Shown here piece after piece: positions 1 through 8,169 of a stretch of 64,000 nucleotides of DNA. Positions within the stretch are counted from its first letter, which is position 1. Each line of letters opens with the position of its first letter. Made by a program: the position numbers and the translations under genes. This DNA comes from an uncultured Clostridia bacterium (lineage in GTDB: Bacteria; Bacillota; Clostridia; Oscillospirales; Acutalibacteraceae), in assembly GCA_947589415.1 (NCBI GenBank), contig CANQBP010000004.1, forward strand, positions 1 to 64,000. Reading direction: 5' to 3'. A model generated the notes under the pieces. It saw nothing but the letters and a program-made list of their open reading frames with translations, did not search any database and had not been told where the DNA came from.

Positions 1-159
1 ATAGCCGATGCACTTATGATATCCCGTTATGATGCAGGACTTGCCGAACTTGACGAAAGTCAGCTTGCAGTTTCGGACGTAAATAATGACGGCGAAGTTA
101 ATATTGCTGATGCGTTGATGATTTCGAGGTTTGATGCGGGGCTTATAAATGAGTTGTGA
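1..159 (+). CDS. C-terminal end of a dockerin-containing protein (partial)
   Basis: The frame is open from base 1 and ends at the TGA at 157-159, so only the last 52 residues are in the window. They hold the end of one dockerin duplicate (IADALMISRYDAGL) and a complete second one (DVNNDGEVNIADALMISRFDAGL). The second has the Dx-N-D-G calcium-loop pattern and the helix that contacts cohesin. Type I dockerins anchor secreted enzymes or surface proteins to cohesin-bearing scaffoldins, which suggests a cellulosome-like system in this organism. The catalytic or binding part lies upstream of the window and cannot be named. Confidence 0.9.
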   Translation: MADALMISRYDAGLAELDESQLAVSDVNNDGEVNIADALMISRFDAGLINEL

Positions 160-177
160 TGTAGAAATATAAAACTT

Positions 178-216
178 CAGGCTTTTACGATTTGAAAACT
201 ATATCGTAAAAGCCTG
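178..216 (+). terminator. Hairpin after the dockerin gene
   Basis: A perfect 14-bp inverted repeat (178-191 with 203-216, 11-base loop) sits 18 bases after the dockerin stop codon. The following bases are only weakly T-rich, so it may act as a terminator or as an mRNA 3'-end stabiliser. The rest of the gap to 345 shows nothing recognisable. Confidence 0.6.
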
Positions 217-345
217 ATTACATTTTGGTTAGGCAAATAAAATGTGCAGTTTATTTTTACAGAGAACGAATACGATAAACAGTGAATTAGCGGTTTTAAG
301 CTAATGGGAGTATTTTAAAAATTAGAGTACAGTAATTATATTGAA

Positions 346-1068
346 TTAGTCGATTCCGTGCTTACGGCTTAACAATTTTTGAATTTCAGTATTACTAAGT
401 TCTCTGCATTCGCCTTTCGACAGGGATTCGTCAAGAAAAACTTCTCCTATACGGAGTCGTTTTAAATAAATCACTTCCGCACCAATACTTTGAAACATTT
501 TTTTGATTTGATGAAATTTACCCTCACATATTTCTACAAGTGCAGAGTTTTTACCCGTAATTTTCATTTCCGCCGGGAGAAATGAGATTTCGCCTGCCGT
601 GATACCGTCGGAGAATTTTTTTACATCATCTGATGTGAGTTCTTTATCGCATATAACTTGATACAGCTTATATACATGACTTTTGGGTGCAAGCATTTTG
701 TGTGCAAGGTCGCCGTCATCGGTTATAAGTATGAACCCTTCCGTATCTTTGTCGAGTCGTCCGGCAGGGAACAGACCTTCACGCTTAAGATGTTGTGGGA
801 GCAGGTCTGTAACGGTCATGTTCCGTTTATCACGGCTTGCAGAAAGTACACCTTTCGGTTTATTAACCATTATGTAAAGATGTTCTTTATATTCGACCTT
901 TGTTCCGTTTACGATTATTTCGGAATTTAAAGGGTCATACTTTTCATCAGCTTTGCGTACGGTCAGACCATTAACGATTATGAGCCCTTTCTTAACAAGT
1001 GTTTTGGTATCACTTCTCGAAGCAATATTTTGAGATGCAAGAATTTTATCTATTCTTTGAAGCGGCAT
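346..1068 (-). CDS. rsuA: 16S rRNA pseudouridine synthase, RsuA family
   Basis: The 240-residue protein has an N-terminal S4 RNA-binding domain (about residues 1-60, beginning RIDKILASQNIASRSD) and an RsuA/RluB/E/F catalytic domain. The catalytic motif GRLDKDTEG carries the invariant aspartate. Members isomerise a specific uridine in rRNA; RsuA targets U516 of 16S rRNA. Length and the short S4-linker arrangement fit RsuA better than the 23S-specific RluB, but the target cannot be proved from sequence. The start has an AGGAGG site (complement of cctcct, about 1072-1077). It is transcribed alone, divergent from the LysM gene. Confidence 0.88.
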   Translation of the reverse strand: MPLQRIDKILASQNIASRSDTKTLVKKGLIIVNGLTVRKADEKYDPLNSEIIVNGTKVEYKEHLYIMVNKPKGVLSASRDKRNMTVTDLLPQHLKREGLFPAGRLDKDTEGFILITDDGDLAHKMLAPKSHVYKLYQVICDKELTSDDVKKFSDGITAGEISFLPAEMKITGKNSALVEICEGKFHQIKKMFQSIGAEVIYLKRLRIGEVFLDESLSKGECRELSNTEIQKLLSRKHGID

Positions 1069-1192
1069 ATTATCCTCCTTATTACAGTCGGTAAGACCGA
1101 AATTTTCAAATAATATTTTATCATATTATCGTTTGAATAACAAATACCGTTTAAAATTTTTTTGCATATTATATCATAGGAGGGATCAAATT

Positions 1193-1813
1193 ATGGAAAA
1201 TACCATATATGTCGTTGAACCGGGGGACACCCTCGAAAAGATAGCGAAGAAATTTGGTACAGATGTTAATACTATTGCACGTTATAACGGCATTGCCGAT
1301 ATTAACGATATCAAGGCAGGGCAGATATTGAGAATTGCCCCGAAGTCGGCAAACAAGGCAGAATATACCGTTCAAAAAGGTGATACGTTATATAATATAG
1401 CAAAAATGTGGGGAACAACGGCAGAAAAGTTAGCAGAGCTTAATAATATTAAAAATCCCGATAAACTTGAAATAGGACGTATAATAAAGCTCCCGTATGA
1501 TAGCGGAGATGACATATATATAGTAAAAAAAGGTGACACGCTTTTTGATATAGCAAAGATGTACAATACAACACCGGAAGCAATAGCGGATCTTAATGGT
1601 ATAGCGGATATCAATTCCATTGAACCGGGTCAGATACTCAAGATGCCGACCGGGGACTATATGTCTGCAATTGACAGATATACCGTGCGCAACGGGGATT
1701 CACTTTGGAAGATAGCGAAGCGGTTCGGAACGACAGTTGTTGATCTTATCAATTTGAATAAGCTGACGACCCCCGATTTGATATATCCCGGACAGATACT
1801 GATACTAAGATAA
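1193..1813 (+). CDS. Protein made of four LysM domains
   Basis: I chose the ATG at 1193 because AGGAGGG lies about eight bases upstream; a longer frame from 1133 has no such site. The 206-residue product is essentially four LysM modules in tandem (about residues 3-47, 55-98, 104-148 and 157-205). Each begins Y-x-V-x-x-G-D-T/S-L and ends with G-x-I-L/I. LysM binds N-acetylglucosamine glycans such as peptidoglycan. No signal peptide or catalytic domain is visible, so it is either exported by an unrecognised route or acts as a spore- or cell-wall-associated binding protein. Spore-coat LysM proteins likewise often lack signal peptides. Confidence 0.85.
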   Translation: MENTIYVVEPGDTLEKIAKKFGTDVNTIARYNGIADINDIKAGQILRIAPKSANKAEYTVQKGDTLYNIAKMWGTTAEKLAELNNIKNPDKLEIGRIIKLPYDSGDDIYIVKKGDTLFDIAKMYNTTPEAIADLNGIADINSIEPGQILKMPTGDYMSAIDRYTVRNGDSLWKIAKRFGTTVVDLINLNKLTTPDLIYPGQILILR

Positions 1814-1816
1814 AAA

Positions 1817-1866
1817 GAGGGAAGTGTATGCGGTTGGATTTTCGCAGACACTTCCCATATTTTTGC
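1817..1866 (+). terminator. Intrinsic terminator of the LysM gene
   Basis: A 9-bp perfect stem (1819-1827 with 1848-1856) is extended internally by TGCG/CGCA (1829-1832 with 1843-1846). It is followed by a T-rich stretch (ATATTTTTG) just past the stop codon. Confidence 0.75.
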
Positions 1867-1895
1867 CTTGTTAATGGAAGATCGGACGGCAAAAA

Positions 1896-3413
1896 TCATG
1901 CCGCTGATCCTTCATTTATTTTTTTATTGTTTTTATATTTTTTAGGAGATGAAATTAACATACCGAAAAGGTATGAGGTGATGCAAAGAATAATTTTTAT
2001 GCAGACATCAAGCTGTACAATGCCGCTTTTCGGGAGAAAATTGAGAAGTAAACACGGGATAAGAATACATATTGCAGGACGGATAACGGAATCGAATACT
2101 TTTATTTTTAAATGAGTAACCTGCATAAGCCGTATCAGACTAAGAGAGGTATTTAAAAGCTCACTTGATATTATGACCGCAACAATGCCCGCAGGCCCGA
2201 AAACAGGCAGCAGAAAATATGTCAGTATCACTCTTATAATTGAGTCTATAAGATTACATATAAGATAGCTTGTCTGTTCGTTCAAACCTTTCAGCATACC
2301 GTCAACACTTGAATCAAGATACATAAGCGGAACGACAGGCGCAAGTGCGGCAATATAAAAACCCGCCTTTTCGGAATTATAAACCGCATTTCCAATGTCA
2401 TAGGCAAAGAAGATAAATATAAACATAATAGGAATTGAATATTCAAGCGTTGCCGAAAACATTCTTTCCGCCATATGCTTAATACCGTTATTACGGTGCA
2501 GTATATTTGCTTGTGACATTTCGGGAATAATAAGTGAAGCAAAGGGTAATATAAATACCGATGGGAAAACGATAATTGTCATAGCCATTCCGCTGATGAT
2601 ACCGTATTCGGAAAGGGCAGAGCCGCTGTCGGCACCGTATTTCATAAGACCGGCGGGAATAAGTATATTTTCGATAGCGGACAGACCGCTGCGAAGTGCC
2701 GAACTTGCCATGCACGGCAGAGCGATAGGAACAGCGCAGGTAAAAAGGTGTTTAACCTTTTCACTCTTGCGATTTATACGTTTTTTGTCGGATATATACA
2801 GAATAAATGAATATATGAAAGAAATGATTTCCGCAGACGTCGTACCCATAGAAACCGAGCAGCAGGCATATTCCGTTGTTTTGGGAGAAAAAAAGGTAAA
2901 TATACCGACGCAAACGGCAATTTCTACTGTTTGTTCCAAAAGCTGTTCACCCGCTGTACGGAGCATTTTCCTTTTGGCAGAAAAATATCCCCGCAATACG
3001 GCCGAAAACGCCATGAACGGCAAACTCGGTGCAAGAACTTTAAGGGATAAAACCGTTCTTTCGTCGTGTAAAAAGCCTGTACCGATCTTATCGGCGGAAA
3101 GGAAAAGGATAAAACCGAGGACAGAACTGAAAATAAGAGAAAAGATAAGGCACTTTTCCGTGACATATCCTGCCTTTTCGGGTCGGTTTTCGGCAATATA
3201 ATCTCCGACAAGCCTTGTTACGGTTATCGTAAGACCTGATGTACATATCATAGCGAAAAATGTATATGCGGTAAGAATAAGCTGATATATACCGATTCCC
3301 TCGGATCCTATCGAATCGGCAAGATATACACGAAATACCATGCCGAGGCTTCTTATGATCAGTGCAGAGCCTGCCATTATAACTCCGTTTTTTAAAAACA
3401 ATCTTTTTTGCAT
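1896..3413 (-). CDS. SpoVB-like polysaccharide/lipid flippase (MOP superfamily)
   Basis: This 505-residue polytopic membrane protein begins with a short basic N-terminus and the segment VIMAGSALIIRSLGMVFRVYLA. It shows 12-14 hydrophobic segments, typical of the MATE/MurJ/Wzx-type MOP fold. The IGSEGIGIYQLI and TRLVGDYIAE stretches are characteristic of the stage V sporulation protein B / oligosaccharide flippase family. Members move undecaprenyl-linked precursors across the membrane; SpoVB acts in spore cortex synthesis. Clostridia often carry several paralogs, so a role in sporulation is an inference. The ATG at 3413 is preceded by a GGGGTG ribosome site. The gene stands alone between convergent and divergent neighbours. 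Confidence 0.82.
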   Translation of the reverse strand: MQKRLFLKNGVIMAGSALIIRSLGMVFRVYLADSIGSEGIGIYQLILTAYTFFAMICTSGLTITVTRLVGDYIAENRPEKAGYVTEKCLIFSLIFSSVLGFILFLSADKIGTGFLHDERTVLSLKVLAPSLPFMAFSAVLRGYFSAKRKMLRTAGEQLLEQTVEIAVCVGIFTFFSPKTTEYACCSVSMGTTSAEIISFIYSFILYISDKKRINRKSEKVKHLFTCAVPIALPCMASSALRSGLSAIENILIPAGLMKYGADSGSALSEYGIISGMAMTIIVFPSVFILPFASLIIPEMSQANILHRNNGIKHMAERMFSATLEYSIPIMFIFIFFAYDIGNAVYNSEKAGFYIAALAPVVPLMYLDSSVDGMLKGLNEQTSYLICNLIDSIIRVILTYFLLPVFGPAGIVAVIISSELLNTSLSLIRLMQVTHLKIKVFDSVIRPAICILIPCLLLNFLPKSGIVQLDVCIKIILCITSYLFGMLISSPKKYKNNKKINEGSAA

Positions 3414-3490
3414 AAAAATTCACCCCGGATCAAGAGTAAAACAGAGGCGGAGCAATGCAGCAATGCCGCCCGTCCAAAGAAAATTAAAGC

Positions 3491-3505
3491 GTTTAATGAT
3501 TAAAC
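3491..3505. promoter_or_regulatory. Dyad operator candidate before the ABC exporter operon
   Basis: GTTTAAT-G-ATTAAAC is a perfect 7-1-7 inverted repeat abutting a TTGACT (3506-3511) that could be a -35 element, with TATAAA at 3527-3532. The placement suggests control by a small dimeric repressor such as a MarR- or TetR-type protein, but no such gene is adjacent. The -35/-10 spacing (15) is short, so the promoter call is tentative. Confidence 0.45.
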
Positions 3506-3567
3506 TTGACTTGATACTCGCTTTATTATAAAATTAAGATATGCAACAAAGAGGAAGCAGGGGAAAA

Positions 3568-5298
3568 ATGTTTAGATTAAGAAGATTTTTGAAGGACTAT
3601 AAATTACAACTGATAATAGGCCCGATTTGCAAACTGATAGAGGCAATACTTGAGCTTATGATACCCCTTATAACAGCGGATATCATAGACACGGGTGTTA
3701 AAAACGGTGATATGGGATATGTGCTTGCAAGAGGCGGTCTTATGGTGCTTATGGGGGCATTGGGACTCGGTTTTGCGCTTGTATGCCAAAAATTTGCATC
3801 AATTGCTTCACAAGGCTTCGGTACTAAACTCCGAAACGGAATGTTCAGGCATATAAATACCTTTTCCCATGCGGAGCTTGATAAAATAGGAACACCGTCG
3901 CTTATTACACGAATGACAAATGACATAAATCAAATGCAGCTTGCCGTGGCAATGCTTATAAGATTGGTAATAAGAGCGCCTTTTCTTGTTATAGGTGCGC
4001 TTGTAATGGCAATGCTGATAGATTTTAAGCTGTCGCTGATATTTATTGCCGCATCGTTGTTTATAGGTATTGTGCTATATACCGTAATGAACAAATCCGT
4101 GCCGTATTTTAAGCTGATGCAGAAAAAGCTCGACAAGGCATCGCTGATATCAAGAGAAAATCTTTCCGGAAACAGGGTAATACGTGCTTTTGACAAGCAG
4201 GAATATGAGGAGGAAAGATTTAATAAAAGCAATACGGAGCTTGCGGAAATATCCGTAAGAGCAGGAAAAATATCCGCACTCCTCAACCCTCTTACCTATA
4301 TAATTGCTCAAGCGGCAATCATAATGATAGTGTGGTTCGGTTCTGTAAGCGTTAATATCGGGGAACTCCAAACAGGACAGATAATAGCCCTTGTAAACTA
4401 TATGACGCAAATATTACTTGCTATGATAGTATTATCCAATCTTGTTGTCATTTTTACGAAAGCCGCCGCTTCCGCCTCCAGAATAAACGAGGTATTTGAC
4501 ACCAAACCGACCGTAACGGAAAAAGAAGAATCCCGTACGGATATTGATAAAAATGCACCTGCTGTCGAATTTAAGAATGTTTCTTTCGGTTATCCCGGAA
4601 ACGGTTATGTATTGAAAAACATCAGCTTTGTTATAGAAAGGGGAATGACGGTAGGAATAATAGGAGGTACGGGTTCGGGAAAATCCACTCTTGTTAATCT
4701 TATTCCGAGATTTTATGATGCGAATGACGGTGAGGTTTTGGTATTCGGCAATAATGTAAAGGAGTACACTTTCGGTAAACTTCGCAGTAATATGGGTATC
4801 GTACCGCAAAAAGCAGAACTCTTTTCGGGTACGATAAAGGAAAATATGTTGTGGGCGGATAAGAATGCTTCGGACAGCCAAATAGACAAAGCACTTAAAA
4901 CTGCGCAGGCGTATGAATTTGTAAATAAATTTCCGAACGGGTTAGAAACCGTACTTTCGGCGGGAGGCAGTAACCTTTCGGGCGGTCAGCGACAAAGACT
5001 TACAATAGCAAGGGCGCTTGCAGGCGACCCGCAAATTCTCATACTTGACGACAGCTCAAGTGCGCTTGACTTTGCAACAGATGCGGCACTTCGCACGGCT
5101 CTCGGAAATTTAAAGGGTGATATGACGATATTTACGGTATCGCAGAGGGTGAGCAGCGTGAGATATTGTGATATAATTCTTGTACTTGATAACGGAAAAC
5201 TTGCAGGCTGCGGAAAACACGGTGAGCTTGTTAAAACTTGTGAGGTATATCGTGAAATATGTATGTCGCAGCTTGAAAAAGAGGAGGTCGAAATCTGA
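3568..5298 (+). CDS. ABC exporter half-transporter with degenerate ATP site (subunit 1)
   Basis: I start at the ATG at 3568 (MFRLRRFLKDY), which follows AGGAAGCAGGGG. The in-frame ATG at 3541 lacks a good ribosome site. The 576-residue protein has a six-helix ABC exporter membrane domain (about 1-300) and a C-terminal nucleotide-binding domain. The latter has Walker A GGTGSGKST, Q-loop, signature LSGGQRQR and Walker B ILILDD. The catalytic glutamate after Walker B is aspartate, and the switch histidine is glutamine (VSQRVSS). This is the usual degenerate partner of heterodimeric multidrug/lipid exporters such as BmrCD or TM287/288. The stop overlaps the next start (TGATG), so translation is coupled. 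Confidence 0.9.
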   Translation: MFRLRRFLKDYKLQLIIGPICKLIEAILELMIPLITADIIDTGVKNGDMGYVLARGGLMVLMGALGLGFALVCQKFASIASQGFGTKLRNGMFRHINTFSHAELDKIGTPSLITRMTNDINQMQLAVAMLIRLVIRAPFLVIGALVMAMLIDFKLSLIFIAASLFIGIVLYTVMNKSVPYFKLMQKKLDKASLISRENLSGNRVIRAFDKQEYEEERFNKSNTELAEISVRAGKISALLNPLTYIIAQAAIIMIVWFGSVSVNIGELQTGQIIALVNYMTQILLAMIVLSNLVVIFTKAAASASRINEVFDTKPTVTEKEESRTDIDKNAPAVEFKNVSFGYPGNGYVLKNISFVIERGMTVGIIGGTGSGKSTLVNLIPRFYDANDGEVLVFGNNVKEYTFGKLRSNMGIVPQKAELFSGTIKENMLWADKNASDSQIDKALKTAQAYEFVNKFPNGLETVLSAGGSNLSGGQRQRLTIARALAGDPQILILDDSSSALDFATDAALRTALGNLKGDMTIFTVSQRVSSVRYCDIILVLDNGKLAGCGKHGELVKTCEVYREICMSQLEKEEVEI

Positions 5299-7076
5299 TG
5301 GCTAAAAAGATCTCCGCAGGGAATGATACGAAACGTACGGTCGTAAGGGTACTCGGTTATGCCGCACCGTACAGAAAAAAAATAGTTGCTGCACTTATAT
5401 TTGCCATATTTTACGTTGTATTGAATTTAACGGCTCCGGTACTTGTAGGTTATGCAATAGATAATGCGGTAGCGAGGGGAAAAGTTAATTTTGAAGAGAT
5501 ATTAGGGATACTGCTGATGGTGGGTATTACGGTTATTTGTTCATCGGTTTTTCAGTGGCTTATGAGTCTTTATACGAATTGCGTAGCCTACTTTACCATA
5601 CGGGATCTGCGGCGGGATATTTATAAAAAGTTTAATACTTTGCCGCTGAAGTATATAGACGGACACCCGCACGGTGATCTTTTAAGCAGGATAGTAAATG
5701 ATGCCGAAAGCGTGGGGGACGGTCTTTTGCAGGGCATAACACAACTTTTTTCGGGAATAGTTATGATATTGTGTACACTCGGGTTCATGCTGTTTCTTAA
5801 TGTATTTATTGCTTTAGTTGTTGTAGTCGTAACTCCTCTGTCAATATTTGTCGCAGCGTTTATAACACGCCTGTCGCAGAAATATTTCAGGAAACAGTCA
5901 ATGATACAGGGAAAAATCAGCTCCTATATTGAGGAATACATCGGGGGGCAGAGTGTTGTTAAATCATTCGGATATGAGGAACGCTCAATAGAAGAATTTG
6001 AAAAAATAAATGAGGAATTGAGGGTATGCGGTCAGCAGTCGCAGTTCTATTCATCTCTTGCAAATCCTTCGACACGTTTTGTTAATGGTCTTGTCACGGC
6101 GGCAGTAACCGTAACAGGTTCGATAAGTGCTGTGTACGGTCTGCTTTCTGTGGGTCAGATTTCCGCATTTATAACTTATGCAAACCAATATACAAAACCG
6201 TTTAATGAAGTTACCGGTGTAACATCTCAAATCCAGTCGGCTCTTGCCGGTGCGGACAGGATTTTTTCACTTCTTGACGAGCCCAATCAGACACCCGATC
6301 CCGATAATGCTGTGGAGCTGAAATCTTGCAGCGGAAAGGTAGATATCGAAAATGTTGAGTTTTCATATACTCCGCAAAAACCGCTTATAAGAAATTTCAA
6401 TCTTCACGTAAAACCGGGACAGCGGATTGCAATAGTAGGACCGACAGGCTGCGGCAAAACAACGCTTATAAATCTTCTTATGCGTTTTTATGATATAGAC
6501 AGCGGTTCAATAATGGTTGACGGCAAAAGCATATACAGCGTTACACGAAGCTCACTAAGGAAAAATTACGGAATGGTTCTGCAGGAAAACAGGCTTTATA
6601 ATGCAACGATTCGTGAAAACATTGCATACGGCAGACCGGAAGCGAGCATTGAAGAGATAAAGGAGGCGGCGGAGAAATCCTATATAAGCGGATTTATAGA
6701 GAGGCTGCCGGACGGATATGATACCGTGATATCCGAAGAAGGCACAAATTTGTCACAAGGTCAAAGACAGCTGATATGTATAGCCCGTGTGATGCTGTGC
6801 AGACCGTGTATGCTGATACTTGATGAGGCTACAAGCTCAATAGATACACGAACGGAGGTCAAAATACAAAAAGCATTTGATAACATGATGAAAGGCAGAA
6901 CCTGCTTTATAGTTGCCCACCGCTTATCGACCATAAAGGAAGCGGATCTTATTCTTGTTATGAAGGACGGCAATATCATCGAGCAGGGAACACATGACGT
7001 GCTTATGAAAAAGAAAGGTTTTTACCGCAGGCTTTATGACAGCCAGTTCAGCGGAGGCAGAAATACAAAAATATAG
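5298..7076 (+). CDS. ABC exporter half-transporter with canonical ATP site (subunit 2)
   Basis: The 592-residue protein has the same layout as its upstream partner: six transmembrane segments in residues 1-320, then a nucleotide-binding domain. Here Walker A is GPTGCGKTT, the signature is LSQGQRQL, Walker B is MLILDE with the catalytic glutamate, and the H-loop is VAHRLST. So the full catalytic site is contributed by this chain and the degenerate one by the partner. The substrate is unknown; drugs, lipids or peptides are usual. The ATG overlaps the previous stop by one base and has GAGGAGG upstream within the preceding gene. Confidence 0.9.
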   Translation: MAKKISAGNDTKRTVVRVLGYAAPYRKKIVAALIFAIFYVVLNLTAPVLVGYAIDNAVARGKVNFEEILGILLMVGITVICSSVFQWLMSLYTNCVAYFTIRDLRRDIYKKFNTLPLKYIDGHPHGDLLSRIVNDAESVGDGLLQGITQLFSGIVMILCTLGFMLFLNVFIALVVVVVTPLSIFVAAFITRLSQKYFRKQSMIQGKISSYIEEYIGGQSVVKSFGYEERSIEEFEKINEELRVCGQQSQFYSSLANPSTRFVNGLVTAAVTVTGSISAVYGLLSVGQISAFITYANQYTKPFNEVTGVTSQIQSALAGADRIFSLLDEPNQTPDPDNAVELKSCSGKVDIENVEFSYTPQKPLIRNFNLHVKPGQRIAIVGPTGCGKTTLINLLMRFYDIDSGSIMVDGKSIYSVTRSSLRKNYGMVLQENRLYNATIRENIAYGRPEASIEEIKEAAEKSYISGFIERLPDGYDTVISEEGTNLSQGQRQLICIARVMLCRPCMLILDEATSSIDTRTEVKIQKAFDNMMKGRTCFIVAHRLSTIKEADLILVMKDGNIIEQGTHDVLMKKKGFYRRLYDSQFSGGRNTKI

Positions 7077-7107
7077 AAGAAATTCCCGCCTAAGCGGGAA
7101 TTTCTTC
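7076..7107 (+). terminator. Terminator of the ABC exporter operon
   Basis: A perfect 14-bp stem (7076-7089 with 7094-7107) with a CTAA loop begins at the last base of the stop codon. Its A/T-rich arms suit termination of both this operon and the convergent APH gene. Confidence 0.75.
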
Positions 7108-7135
7108 TATGGAGGTACTACTATTGTAGAGATAT

Positions 7136-7879
7136 TTACTGATAATCCACAACATCGACCCAGCTCTTAAGGAAAGCATCTTCTCCGGAAATCTTTTTGA
7201 CAAGTTGTGATGCGGCAACTATCGGAAGCCATTGTTGAACATACTGTTTTGCCGTATCACTCTTGCGGCAGAAAGTATCCAAATACATATCGGCAAATTC
7301 TTTGTGTCTTAGGGCAAACAGAAGATATGTTCTTGCCGCATCGGCGGAGGCATTACCTTGAGTGGCGTGTGACCAGTCGATGATATGCGGGTTGCCCTCA
7401 TTATCTATGATGATGTTAGAGGGGTTAAAATCACCGTGGCAGAGCTTATTGTGGCTCGGCATACTGTCAAGACGTGTGTGAAGTTCATACCTTATGGTAG
7501 CGTCAACCTGACCGCCGAGAGATGAAATTTTTCTGTTCATTTTATCTTTGAGCTTATTAAGCAGCGGAGCTTTGCAGCTTTGAACTTTAAGCTGAAGATT
7601 TACGAAATCATTCATGTATTTTTCTATATTATCGGGATCTTCCTCCATAATTTGTTCAAGGGTTTTTCCCTCAATATAATCCATAGATATCGTCCATTTA
7701 CCGTTAATGACGGATACAGCCCTTAATGCGGGGATAGGGAGTCCTGTTTCCTCAACTCGTGCATGGTTAAGTGCCTCATTAAGAATATCAGATTTAGGAA
7801 ATTTTTCGGAAAACTCCTTAATTACAATATCCCCGTCCCTATAAATTACTTTTTCTTTTCTTGTTGCGATTACATCCAT
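7136..7879 (-). CDS. APH/choline-kinase-family phosphotransferase
   Basis: The 247-residue protein has a compact aminoglycoside phosphotransferase / protein-kinase-like fold. An N-terminal beta-rich ATP lobe is followed by MDYIEGKTLEQI at the hinge. The catalytic loop is LCHGDFNPSNIII (H-G-D-x-x-x-x-N), and the metal-binding motif is IIDWSHA in the place of the usual IDF/IDWE. The family phosphorylates small molecules (aminoglycosides, choline, homoserine, sugars), and the substrate here is not deducible. It is shorter than typical APH(3') enzymes. AAAGGAG precedes the ATG. It is a single gene convergent with the ABC exporter. Confidence 0.8.
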   Translation of the reverse strand: MDVIATRKEKVIYRDGDIVIKEFSEKFPKSDILNEALNHARVEETGLPIPALRAVSVINGKWTISMDYIEGKTLEQIMEEDPDNIEKYMNDFVNLQLKVQSCKAPLLNKLKDKMNRKISSLGGQVDATIRYELHTRLDSMPSHNKLCHGDFNPSNIIIDNEGNPHIIDWSHATQGNASADAARTYLLFALRHKEFADMYLDTFCRKSDTAKQYVQQWLPIVAASQLVKKISGEDAFLKSWVDVVDYQ

Positions 7880-8169
7880 TGTGTTCGCTCCTTTCGGGAA
7901 ATATTTATTTAAAATAGCTTTAAAGTTATACTGTTATCAAGCTGTATATATTATACAACTATTTTTCTATAAAGTATAGATGAAAAATGCAATAAAATTG
8001 ATGATTATTTTTAGCAAAATGCACAATTTTTTGTCAAATCGTGAGCGAAAGGCGGTATAAACAGCTTATATTGCAATGTAAATATTCAGAATTACCCTCA
8101 CTTTCTCCGCCGAACAGACTGTCGGAAATCGTGTCTTACGGTTCATACGAAAATTATTGATATATTTAT

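Noticed and set aside
3541-3567. An upstream ATG for the first ABC exporter subunit
   Set aside because: The ATG at 3541 lacks a ribosome site and the extra nine residues are unlike the family. GGAAGCAGGGG fits the ATG at 3568 better.
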